Assembly: GCF_042887685.1 (NCBI RefSeq)
Contig: NZ_JBHVOS010000008.1
Span: forward strand, 1 to 64,000
From: Oerskovia sp042887685
GTDB taxonomy: Bacteria > Actinomycetota > Actinomycetes > Actinomycetales > Cellulomonadaceae
Length of the DNA: 64,000 nt
Direction: 5' to 3'
Below the pieces are notes generated by a model that saw only the letters and a program-made list of their open reading frames with translations, had not been told where the DNA came from and made no database searches. Below, one piece after another: positions 55,140 to 62,341 of this stretch; positions within the stretch are counted from its first letter, which is position 1; the number at the start of each line of letters is the position of its first letter. The translations under genes and the position numbers were made by a program.

Positions 55140-57085
55140 CGGTTCTCCTCCAGGGGTGTCGTGCCGGGGCGCAGCGCGCGGTCGAGCAGCACGCCGAGCG
55201 AGCCGTTCATGAGGGTGGCCTCGGAGGCCCGCAGGGGCCGGCCGGACAGCAGCAGGGCGGTCACGTACAGGGACTGGGCGCCGGCCTCCAGGACCTGCGG
55301 GTCCGTCGTCGCGAGGAGCGAGCGGACGGTCTCGTTCGTGTCGTTGAGGACGAGCTGCCGCGACCGGGCGGGACCCGAGAGCTCGGCCAGCACCTGGCCC
55401 CAGACGTCGTCCGTCGCGTCGGCCGTGGCCCGGGCCTCGCGCTGGTGGTCGCCGTCGCGGTCGTGCAGGAGCATCGCGGGCAGCGCCGCGGGCTCGAAGG
55501 CACGCACGATCGCCTCGCAGTCCTGCGGTGCGAGCGCGTCGTGCACGGCCCGGACGGCGTCGGCGACCTCGAGCTCGCGCAGCGGGTCGACCTCCAGGAG
55601 CGCCTGGGAGACGTCGTCCGACGTCACGGGGGCCAGGCGCCACTGCGGGAAGCGCCGGGAGATGCGCTCGAGCAGGTCCGCGTCGTAGACGTACCCGCCG
55701 TTGACGAGGCCGAGCCCCTGGGCCGCGGCGACGGGTGCGACCCGCCGGAACTCCTCGACGCTCGGGGTCCACAGCAGGCGGGCCCCTTCCGGCAGGGTCG
55801 CCGCGAGGTCCGTGAGCGTGCCCGTCCCCTCGGTGGTCTCGAACGGCAGGACCCGGGCCGCGAGGTCGAGCATGTCGTCGTCCTGGAGGGCGAGCGCCCG
55901 CACGGCAAGATGGTGCACGCGCAGGAACGCGCGGCTCGTGGGCGAGCTCTCGGCCAGGGTGGCGAGCGCCCACGCCCGGACCTGGGCGCCGAGGGCCTCG
56001 CGCGTGGCGAGCAGCACCTCGTCCTCGTACAGTCCCTCGCGCGACGCGGTGGGGCGCAGCGCGGAGGCGTCCAGGACGCAGCGGACGAAGAACGCCCACG
56101 GCGGCAGGAGGTCGTCCACCCGGGTCCCCAGGAGCATGCGCTTGAGGTACACGCGGTGGCTCGAGGGCGTCGTGGGGGAGACCGCCGCGGGCAGCACGTA
56201 CGCGACGCCCGTCAGGCCTGCGAGCGGGAGGTCGAGGTCGATGCGTGCCAGCGGCGTGAAGCCGAGCGTCTGCTCGGCGTACCGCGTCAGGGCCGCGTCG
56301 CGCTCGGCGGGCGTCGCGTGGCGCTCCTTCCACGGGAGGTCCGTGCCGCTGAGCCGGCGCCAGACCGTGGGCGAGGCATCGCCCGACGCCGGTGCGTCCC
56401 CAGCGGTCCCGGCGGCGTCGCCCGCCCCGGCTCCGCCGGCACGGTCGGCACCGTCGGCCAGGTCGAGCCGGACCTCGACCTGGAGGTCGACGGGAAGCAG
56501 CGACCCGAAGTCCTGCGCGAGCGCCGTGACGCTCTCCGGGGCGAGCCAGTGCTCCATGTCGCGGCGCGGACGCAGGCGGACGACGCTGCCGGGCTCGGCG
56601 GGGACCGCGGGGTCCTCGTCCGGGACCTCCGTCAGCTCGTAGCTGCCGTCCGCGAACCCGCGCCAGCGCACCGGGGCGGGAGCTGCGCCGTCGGGCAGGG
56701 TGCGCGCCGAGCGGGACGTGAGCTCGATCTCGTCGGCGACCATGAACGCGGACAGCAGCCCGATGCCGAACTGGCCCAGGAACTCCTCGCGGCCCGTGCC
56801 GAGCTCGACGTCGCGCTTGGAGCTGCGACCGATCGTCGCGAGCAGCTCGGCCGCCTCGGCGAGCGTCAGGCCCACGCCCGTGTCCGCGACCTCGAGCGAC
56901 CCGTCGGGCAGGGGACGCAGCCGGATCGAGGCGGGGACGTCGTCCCCGTCGAGCTCCCGGCGCGCGGTGATGGCGTCCACGCCGTTCTGCAGGAGCTCGC
57001 GCAGGTACACGCGCGGGCTCGAGTACAGGTGACGGGCGAGCAGGTCGACGACGCCGTGCAGGTCGACCTGGAACGTGCTCGTCAA
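55136..57085 (-). CDS. Hsp90-family (HtpG-like) GHKL ATPase
   Basis: This 649-residue protein starts at a TTG at 57085, whose TTGA overlaps the YbjN gene stop. The Bergerat ATP site is intact: E30 and N34 in YLRELLQNGVDAI, D68 in VADTGVGL, and FGIGLLSAFMVAD. The HtpG middle-domain catalytic arginine appears in ASREGLYEDE (about residue 349). The middle domain carries a 25-residue Ala/Gly/Asp-rich insert and the C-terminal third is divergent. It is not the standard htpG by sequence, and no DnaK/GrpE genes are nearby. The closing EENR is not the eukaryotic TPR-binding MEEVD. Confidence 0.9.
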   Translation of the reverse strand: MTSTFQVDLHGVVDLLARHLYSSPRVYLRELLQNGVDAITARRELDGDDVPASIRLRPLPDGSLEVADTGVGLTLAEAAELLATIGRSSKRDVELGTGREEFLGQFGIGLLSAFMVADEIELTSRSARTLPDGAAPAPVRWRGFADGSYELTEVPDEDPAVPAEPGSVVRLRPRRDMEHWLAPESVTALAQDFGSLLPVDLQVEVRLDLADGADRAGGAGAGDAAGTAGDAPASGDASPTVWRRLSGTDLPWKERHATPAERDAALTRYAEQTLGFTPLARIDLDLPLAGLTGVAYVLPAAVSPTTPSSHRVYLKRMLLGTRVDDLLPPWAFFVRCVLDASALRPTASREGLYEDEVLLATREALGAQVRAWALATLAESSPTSRAFLRVHHLAVRALALQDDDMLDLAARVLPFETTEGTGTLTDLAATLPEGARLLWTPSVEEFRRVAPVAAAQGLGLVNGGYVYDADLLERISRRFPQWRLAPVTSDDVSQALLEVDPLRELEVADAVRAVHDALAPQDCEAIVRAFEPAALPAMLLHDRDGDHQREARATADATDDVWGQVLAELSGPARSRQLVLNDTNETVRSLLATTDPQVLEAGAQSLYVTALLLSGRPLRASEATLMNGSLGVLLDRALRPGTTPLEENR

Positions 57086-57582
57086 AGCGGCCGGTCCTCG
57101 ACGAAGGTGTTCGCCTCGGAGGTGTCGGCGTCGGGGTCGGGGAACCGCTCGTCGAGCTGCTCGAAGAACTGCAGCCCCGAGTACAGGCCGCACTCGACGA
57201 GCTGGCCGAGCTGGTCGTCCGCGACGCCGAACTCCAGGTCGGTCGCGACCTCGGTGTAGACCGCGACCCGTTCGCCCTCGACCCGGCAGAAGACCTTGGG
57301 CCACACCTTGCGCTGGTTGAAGTCGTTGGCGAGCATGACGAGTCCCACGTGCTCCTCGGCGGGCAGCGTGCGGTGCCAGCGCCCGCGGACCTGCAGGATC
57401 TCCTGCTTCGCGCCCTGGACGAAGAAGTAGAAGACGTTCCCGTCCCAGCCACCGCCGAGGTCGCCGTCGTCGTCGATCCCGTAGTTCCAGCCCTTGCCCG
57501 CCAGGAAGGCCTCGACCCGGTCGCGCGAGAGCGGTGCGTTGGGGGTGCGGTCCAGGTCGCCGGGCTTGGTGAAGTAGCTCAT
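57082..57582 (-). CDS. YbjN domain protein (third of three), first gene of the Hsp90-like operon
   Basis: This 166-residue single YbjN domain contains GKGWNYGIDDDGDLGGGWDGNVFYFFVQG, KQEILQVRGRWHR, ANDFNQRKVWPKVFCRV and TEVATDLEFGVADDQLGQLVECGLYSGLQFF. The ATG at 57582 follows an AGGAA-type ribosome site on the minus strand. It shares the ILQVRG and WPK motifs with the two other copies 6 kb away. It is translationally coupled to the Hsp90-like gene through a TTGA overlap, an unusually tight link for a YbjN gene. Confidence 0.9.
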   Translation of the reverse strand: MSYFTKPGDLDRTPNAPLSRDRVEAFLAGKGWNYGIDDDGDLGGGWDGNVFYFFVQGAKQEILQVRGRWHRTLPAEEHVGLVMLANDFNQRKVWPKVFCRVEGERVAVYTEVATDLEFGVADDQLGQLVECGLYSGLQFFEQLDERFPDPDADTSEANTFVEDRPL

Positions 57583-57746
57583 GTCTCGTTCCTCGTCGTC
57601 GGTGGCCGCTGCGGTGCGGCGGCGAAGGCCGTGCGGGCGGGCACCTGCCCCTGTCCACCCACCCTGAGGAGCCTACGCAGAACCACCCACACCGGGACAG
57701 AGGGTTTCACCGGTCCGGCGCCCGCGTGGCGGTGCCGTACGCCGGG

Positions 57747-57752
57747 TACGGT
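57747..57752 (+). promoter_or_regulatory. -10 box TACGGT of miaA
   Basis: TACGGT ends 6 bases before ATG 57759 (leaderless). Confidence 0.55.
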
Positions 57753-57758
57753 TCTCGG

Positions 57759-58712
57759 ATGCTCATCGTCGCCGTCGTCGGCCCCACCGCGACCGGGAAG
57801 TCGGACCTCGCCCTCGACCTCGCACAGGCCCTCACCCCTGCCGAGATCGTCAACGCCGACGCCTACCAGCTCTACCGCGGCATGGACGTGGGGACCGCCA
57901 AGGTGCCCGTCGACGAGCGGCGGGGGATCGCCCACCACCAGCTCGACGTGCTCGACCCCGCCGACGACGCGTCGGTCGCCGACTACCAGGGCGCGGCCCG
58001 TGCGGACCTCGACGCGATCACCGCACGCGGGGCGCGCCCGGTCGTCGTCGGCGGCTCGGGGCTCTACGTGCGCGCGCTCCTCGACGAGATGGACTTCCCC
58101 GGCACGGACCCGGCCGTCCGCGTCCGGCTCGAGGAGCGCGCCGAGCGCGAGGGCACCAGGGCGCTGCACACCGAGCTCGCCCGGTTGGATCCCGCGGCCG
58201 CGACGTCGATCGGTCCGTCGAACACCCGGCGCATCGTCCGCGCGCTCGAGGTCATCGCGATCACCGGCGAGCCCTTCACCGCGAACCTGCCGCGCCAGGA
58301 GTACGTCCGCCCGGCCGTGCAGATCGGGCTGGACTGCGACCGCGAGACGCTCGACGAGCGCGTCGCGGGCCGCGTCGAGCGGATGTGGGAGCACGGGCTC
58401 CTCGACGAGGTCCGCTCCCTCGCGCCGAGACTCGGACGGACCGCGGAACGGGCCGTCGGCTACGCCGAGGTGCTCGCGCACCTGCGCGGGGAGACCACGG
58501 CCGACGAGGCACGCGAGCAGATCACCGCGAACACGCGCCGGCTCGCCCGCAAGCAGATGGGCTGGTTCGGCCGCGACCCGCGCGTGCACTGGCTCGACGC
58601 GCAGTCGCCAACGCTGCTCGCCGACGCGCTCGAGATCGTCCGGGCCGCCGACGACGGCACCCTGGACGCGCGCACGGACGACCGCCCGACGCGCCGTAGT
58701 CTGGGCTCATGA
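57759..58712 (+). CDS. miaA: tRNA dimethylallyltransferase MiaA
   Basis: This 317-residue enzyme transfers a dimethylallyl group to A37 of tRNAs reading UNN codons, the step before MiaB. P-loop GPTATGKS is at 8-15, NADAYQLYRGMDVGTAKV and VVVGGSGLYVRALL are the family signatures, and AVGYAEVLAHL and RRLARKQMGWF bind tRNA. The ATG was chosen from the -10 box; an in-frame GTG 57726 would give a short extension. Its last bases contain the dapF promoter and overlap the dapF start (ATGA). Confidence 0.97.
   Translation: MLIVAVVGPTATGKSDLALDLAQALTPAEIVNADAYQLYRGMDVGTAKVPVDERRGIAHHQLDVLDPADDASVADYQGAARADLDAITARGARPVVVGGSGLYVRALLDEMDFPGTDPAVRVRLEERAEREGTRALHTELARLDPAAATSIGPSNTRRIVRALEVIAITGEPFTANLPRQEYVRPAVQIGLDCDRETLDERVAGRVERMWEHGLLDEVRSLAPRLGRTAERAVGYAEVLAHLRGETTADEAREQITANTRRLARKQMGWFGRDPRVHWLDAQSPTLLADALEIVRAADDGTLDARTDDRPTRRSLGS
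58697..58702 (+). promoter_or_regulatory. -10 box TAGTCT of dapF inside miaA
   Basis: TAGTCT ends 6 bases before ATG 58709, giving dapF a possible leaderless promoter besides miaA read-through. Confidence 0.45.
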
Positions 58713-59692
58713 GCCCCACGCCGCCCCGTTCGACGACCCGTTTCGCCAAGGGCCACGGGACCCGCAACGACTTCGTCCTGATCGCCGACGTCGACGGCAG
58801 CCGGGACCTCGACGCCGACCAGGTCCGGGCGCTCGCGGACCGCCGGTCCGGGATCGGCGGCGACGGCGTGATCCGGCTCGTACCCACCGCGTACGTGCCC
58901 GAGTCCGCGCAGGTCCTCGCGGAGGACCCCGACGCGATCTGGTTCATGGACTACCGCAACGCGGACGGCTCGATCGCGGAGATGTGCGGCAACGGGGTGC
59001 GCGTCTTCGCGGCCTTCGCCGAGCGGCTCGGTCTCGTGACCCTCGCCGCGGCGGAGGTCCACCCTGGTGCCGACGACGCGCAGGAGGCCCCTGCGGCTCC
59101 CCGCGTCCTCGCGGTCGGCACGCGCGCGGGCGTCAAGTACGTGCGCAAGGAGGCCAACGGCTGGTACGCCGTCGACATGGGCCCGTGGTTCCTGCCGGGC
59201 GGCCGCACAGCCCTCGACGAGGGCTTCGACGCCGCGGTCGCGATCTCGGGCTGGGACGTCCCGCGCCCCGCGCTGAGCGTCGACCTGGGCAACCCGCACA
59301 CGGTCCTCGCGCTGCCGCAGGAGGACGAGCTCGAGGCCGCCGACCTCACGCAGGCACCGGTCGTCTCGCCCGAGCCGCCGCACGGCACCAACGTCGAGCT
59401 CGTCGTCCCGCTCGGTGAGGAGGTCTCGGTCGACGGGACCGTCGTCGGGCGCCTGCGCATGCGCGTGCACGAGCGCGGCGTGGGGGAGACCGAGTCCTGC
59501 GGGACGGGGGCGTGCGCCGCGGCGCTCGCGGTCCGCGCGTGGGGCGGCCCGGCCTCGCCCGACGTGTGGCTCGTCGACGTGCCGGGCGGCACGGTGCGCG
59601 TGACCGCCCTGGAGGGCGGCCGCGTCGAGCTCGCCGGACCGGCCGAGATCGTCTTCGGCGGCGAGCTGGACCTCGCGTCGTTCGGCCGCTGA
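58709..59692 (+). CDS. dapF: Diaminopimelate epimerase
   Basis: This 327-residue enzyme interconverts LL- and meso-diaminopimelate for peptidoglycan and lysine. The two catalytic cysteines are C93 in EMCGNGVRVFA and C264 in TESCGTGACAAAL; GIGGDGVIRL and NPHTVLAL are the substrate loops. A short insertion near residues 118-130 (GADDAQEAPAAP) is Ala/Pro-rich. It completes the dapB/dapA/dapF set in this window and overlaps miaA by 4 bases. Confidence 0.97.
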   Translation: MSPTPPRSTTRFAKGHGTRNDFVLIADVDGSRDLDADQVRALADRRSGIGGDGVIRLVPTAYVPESAQVLAEDPDAIWFMDYRNADGSIAEMCGNGVRVFAAFAERLGLVTLAAAEVHPGADDAQEAPAAPRVLAVGTRAGVKYVRKEANGWYAVDMGPWFLPGGRTALDEGFDAAVAISGWDVPRPALSVDLGNPHTVLALPQEDELEAADLTQAPVVSPEPPHGTNVELVVPLGEEVSVDGTVVGRLRMRVHERGVGETESCGTGACAAALAVRAWGGPASPDVWLVDVPGGTVRVTALEGGRVELAGPAEIVFGGELDLASFGR

Positions 59693-59766
59693 CCCACCCC
59701 GGGGCCCGACGGCGCCGCGCACCCCGCGTGCCCGGCGAGGGTCGGGCACGGGTCGGGTACGGGTCT

Positions 59767-59784
59767 CGTCGGCCGCGGCCGACG
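59767..59784. terminator. Hairpin between dapF and the methyltransferase
   Basis: CGTCGGC and GCCGACG form a 7-bp stem around CGCG between convergent genes. Confidence 0.5.
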
Positions 59785-59836
59785 TCGGGCGCGGCCGCGG
59801 CGTTCGCACGTGCCTCGGACCGCGAGCCCTGCCGGC

Positions 59837-60508
59837 TCAGCCCGCGCGCGTGACCTCGAGCACCCGGAACCCCTTGGCGCTGGCGAGCTTGCCGACCGAC
59901 AGGTCGTCGCCCAGGTTCTCGTCCAGCCAGGACATGAGCGAGTCCGCGCCGAGGTTGCGCTGCACCACGAGGTAGGCCTCGGTGCCGGGCTCCAGGCGCG
60001 GCAGCCAGTGGAGCAGCATGTCGTGGAGCACGTCCTTGCCGACCCGGATGGGCGGGTTGGACCAGATCGCCGCGAACCGGACGTCGGCCGGGACGTCCTC
60101 GGGGCGCACCGCGCGCACGTTCTCGAGCCCCAGCCGCGCGGCGTTGCGGCGCACCAGGTCGAGCGCGCGCTCGTTGACGTCGACGGCCCACACGGTCGCG
60201 GCGGGCGACTCGAGCGCCATGGTCAGCGCGACCGGGCCCCAGCCGCAGCCGAGGTCCAGGAGGTGCGCGGCGCCGTCGGGCCCGGACGTCGCGGGCGGGA
60301 GGTCCGGGACCGAGCGCAGGAGGACCTGCGTGCCCAGGTCCAGGCGGCCGGGGGAGAAGATGCCCGACGCGACCTCGACCGTGACCTCGCGGCCCGCGAG
60401 CCGGACCGTGAGCTCCCGGCGCTCCTCGGCGGAGGCGGGCTGCGCCGTGAAGTAGTGGTCGGGGGAGGGTTCGGGCGTCGCTTCAGGGGTCATGTCGGGA
60501 GGTGTCAC
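59837..60508 (-). CDS. Class I SAM methyltransferase, RsmC-like (16S rRNA G1207 type)
   Basis: This protein has 223 residues from the GTG at 60508; the ATG at 60493 is also possible and the longer frame to 60664 lacks support. The SAM motif DLGCGWGPVALTMA, acidic AVDVNERALDLVRRNA, catalytic SNPPIRVG and VVQRNLGADSLM match the single-domain RsmC/RlmG family that methylates guanine N2 in rRNA. The N-terminal duplicated domain of E. coli RsmC is absent, as usual in Actinobacteria. It is divergent from hflX. Confidence 0.87.
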   Translation of the reverse strand: MTPPDMTPEATPEPSPDHYFTAQPASAEERRELTVRLAGREVTVEVASGIFSPGRLDLGTQVLLRSVPDLPPATSGPDGAAHLLDLGCGWGPVALTMALESPAATVWAVDVNERALDLVRRNAARLGLENVRAVRPEDVPADVRFAAIWSNPPIRVGKDVLHDMLLHWLPRLEPGTEAYLVVQRNLGADSLMSWLDENLGDDLSVGKLASAKGFRVLEVTRAG

Positions 60509-60516
60509 GAGGACCG

Positions 60517-60522
60517 ATCCTA
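60517..60522 (-). promoter_or_regulatory. -10 box TAGGAT of the RsmC-like gene
   Basis: On the minus strand TAGGAT ends 8 bases before the GTG at 60508. Confidence 0.4.
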
Positions 60523-60744
60523 TCGGCCGGTGCTCGACCCGCCGCGGTATCGCGGGCCTGCCCCGACGGTCGGTCCGCGCTGCGCCCTGGGACGAACCGC
60601 GACCCGACGGGGCGAATTGGTTCGCGCCGGGACGATCCGGCGTGCCACGCTTGTTGTACGACATGCCGACCGGAGCCTCTCCGGACGGACCGACCGGCCC
60701 AGGTCACCTCGACCCGGGCCGGACCCTCAGCTGAAAGGCGGCCC

Positions 60745-62274
60745 ATGACCCAGACCCCCGCGAACCCCACCCCCGAGACCGCACCGGAGAGCGCGCGCCC
60801 CGAGCGCGACATCGCCGGGGACGTCGTGGCACGGGTGCTCGCACGGGCGGGTACCGCGCGCGCCGAGGGAGGCACCCAGCACTCCGTCCACGACGGGGAC
60901 CAGCTCGAGCTCGCCGAGCGCACCGCGCTGCGACGGGTCGCGAACCTGTCGACCGAGCTCGAGGACGTCACCGAGGTCGAGTACCGGCAGCTGCGCCTCG
61001 AGAAGGTCGTGCTGGTCGGTCTGTACAGCGGCAGCGGCGACGCCGCGGCGGCCGAGGCCGAGGTCTCGCTCCGCGAGCTCGCGGCGCTCGCCGAGACGGC
61101 CGGCTCCCAGGTGCTCGACGGCGTGCTCCAGCGGCGCCAGAAGCCGGACCCCGGGACCTACCTCGGGTCGGGCAAGGCCGAGGAGCTCGCGTCCGTCGTG
61201 GCCGTGAGCGGCGCGGACACCGTCGTGATCGACGGCGAGCTCGCGCCCTCCCAGCGCCGCGCGCTCGAGGACATCGTCAAGGTCAAGGTCGTCGACCGGA
61301 CCGCGCTGATCCTCGACATCTTCGCCCAGCACGCCAAGTCCCGGGAGGGCAAGGCGCAGGTCGAGCTCGCGCAGCTCGAGTACCTGCTCCCGCGCCTGCG
61401 AGGCTGGGGCGAGTCGATGTCCCGCCAGGCCGGTGGCCAGGTGGGTGGTGCCGGTGCGGGCATGGGCTCGCGCGGACCCGGTGAGACGAAGATCGAGCTC
61501 GACCGACGTCGCATCCGCGACCGCATGACCAAGCTGCGCCGCGAGATCGCCGCGATGGCGCCGGGCCGTGAGACCAAGCGGTCCTCGCGCAAGCGCCACG
61601 CGATCCCGTCGGTCGCGATCGCCGGATACACCAACGCGGGCAAGTCGAGCCTGCTCAACGCCCTCACGGGCGCGGGCGTGCTCGTCGAGAACGCCCTGTT
61701 CGCGACCCTGGACCCCACGGTCCGCCGCGCGCAGACCGAGGACGGGCGCGTGTACACGCTCGCCGACACGGTCGGGTTCGTGCGGTCCCTGCCGCACCAG
61801 CTCGTCGAGGCGTTCCGCTCGACGCTCGAGGAGGTCGGCCAGGCAGACCTGCTGCTCCACGTCGTCGACGCGGCGCACCCCGACCCCGAGGGGCAGATCG
61901 CGGCCGTCCGCCACGTCCTCGCCGACATCCCGGGCATCGACCAGGTGCTCGAGGTGGTCGTGCTCAACAAGGTCGACGTCGCCGACCCTGACGTCGTCGC
62001 GCGCATCCGCGGGCGCGAGCGCCGCACGATCCTCGTCTCGGCGCACACCGGGCAGGGGATCGACGACCTGCTGCAGCTCATCTCCGACGAGCTGCCGCGA
62101 CCCGACGTCTCGATCGACGTCGTGGTGCCCTACCACCGCGGCGACCTGGTCAACCGCGTGCACCTCACGGGCGAGATCGACCTCGAGGAGCACGTCGAGA
62201 CCGGGACGCGCCTGCTGGGCCGCGTCGACGAAGGGCTCGCGCTCGAGCTCAACGCGGTGGCCGTCCGGGCCTAG
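60745..62274 (+). CDS. hflX: Ribosome-splitting GTPase HflX
   Basis: This 509-residue GTPase starts at ATG 60745 behind GAAAGG (60733-60738). The N-terminal HflX domain (DTVVIDGELAPSQRRALEDIV, DRTALILDIFAQHAKSREGKAQVELAQLEYLLPRL) precedes G1 GYTNAGKSSL, G2 ATLDPTVRR, G3 DTVGFV and G4 NKVD. It dissociates stalled 70S ribosomes after stress. An N-terminal extension of about 90 residues is typical of actinobacterial HflX. The 236-base spacer upstream has no clear -10 box; the hairpin at 62284-62326 follows. Confidence 0.96.
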   Translation: MTQTPANPTPETAPESARPERDIAGDVVARVLARAGTARAEGGTQHSVHDGDQLELAERTALRRVANLSTELEDVTEVEYRQLRLEKVVLVGLYSGSGDAAAAEAEVSLRELAALAETAGSQVLDGVLQRRQKPDPGTYLGSGKAEELASVVAVSGADTVVIDGELAPSQRRALEDIVKVKVVDRTALILDIFAQHAKSREGKAQVELAQLEYLLPRLRGWGESMSRQAGGQVGGAGAGMGSRGPGETKIELDRRRIRDRMTKLRREIAAMAPGRETKRSSRKRHAIPSVAIAGYTNAGKSSLLNALTGAGVLVENALFATLDPTVRRAQTEDGRVYTLADTVGFVRSLPHQLVEAFRSTLEEVGQADLLLHVVDAAHPDPEGQIAAVRHVLADIPGIDQVLEVVVLNKVDVADPDVVARIRGRERRTILVSAHTGQGIDDLLQLISDELPRPDVSIDVVVPYHRGDLVNRVHLTGEIDLEEHVETGTRLLGRVDEGLALELNAVAVRA

Positions 62275-62283
62275 CCGTCCGCG

Positions 62284-62326
62284 GGGGCCACCGTCCCGGC
62301 GCTCCATGAGCCCTGTCGGTGGCCCC
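62284..62326 (+). terminator. hflX terminator overlapping the dinG promoter
   Basis: GGGGCCACCG and CGGTGGCCCC form a perfect 10-bp stem around a 23-base loop; the 3' arm overlaps the dinG damage motif. Confidence 0.6.
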
Positions 62327-62335
62327 ACGTAGACT
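62314..62335 (+). promoter_or_regulatory. RecA-NDp/PafBC-type promoter of dinG
   Basis: TGTCGGTG (62314-62321), eight bases, TAGACT (62330-62335), then 6 bases to GTG 62342. The architecture is the same as the recA and Imm51-like promoters. Confidence 0.75.
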
Positions 62336-62341
62336 TCCGGG

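Noticed and set aside
55093..55143. C-terminal EENR of the Hsp90-like protein as a TPR-docking MEEVD tail
   Set aside because: Only two acidic residues match and the terminal Val-Asp carboxylate clamp ligand is missing.
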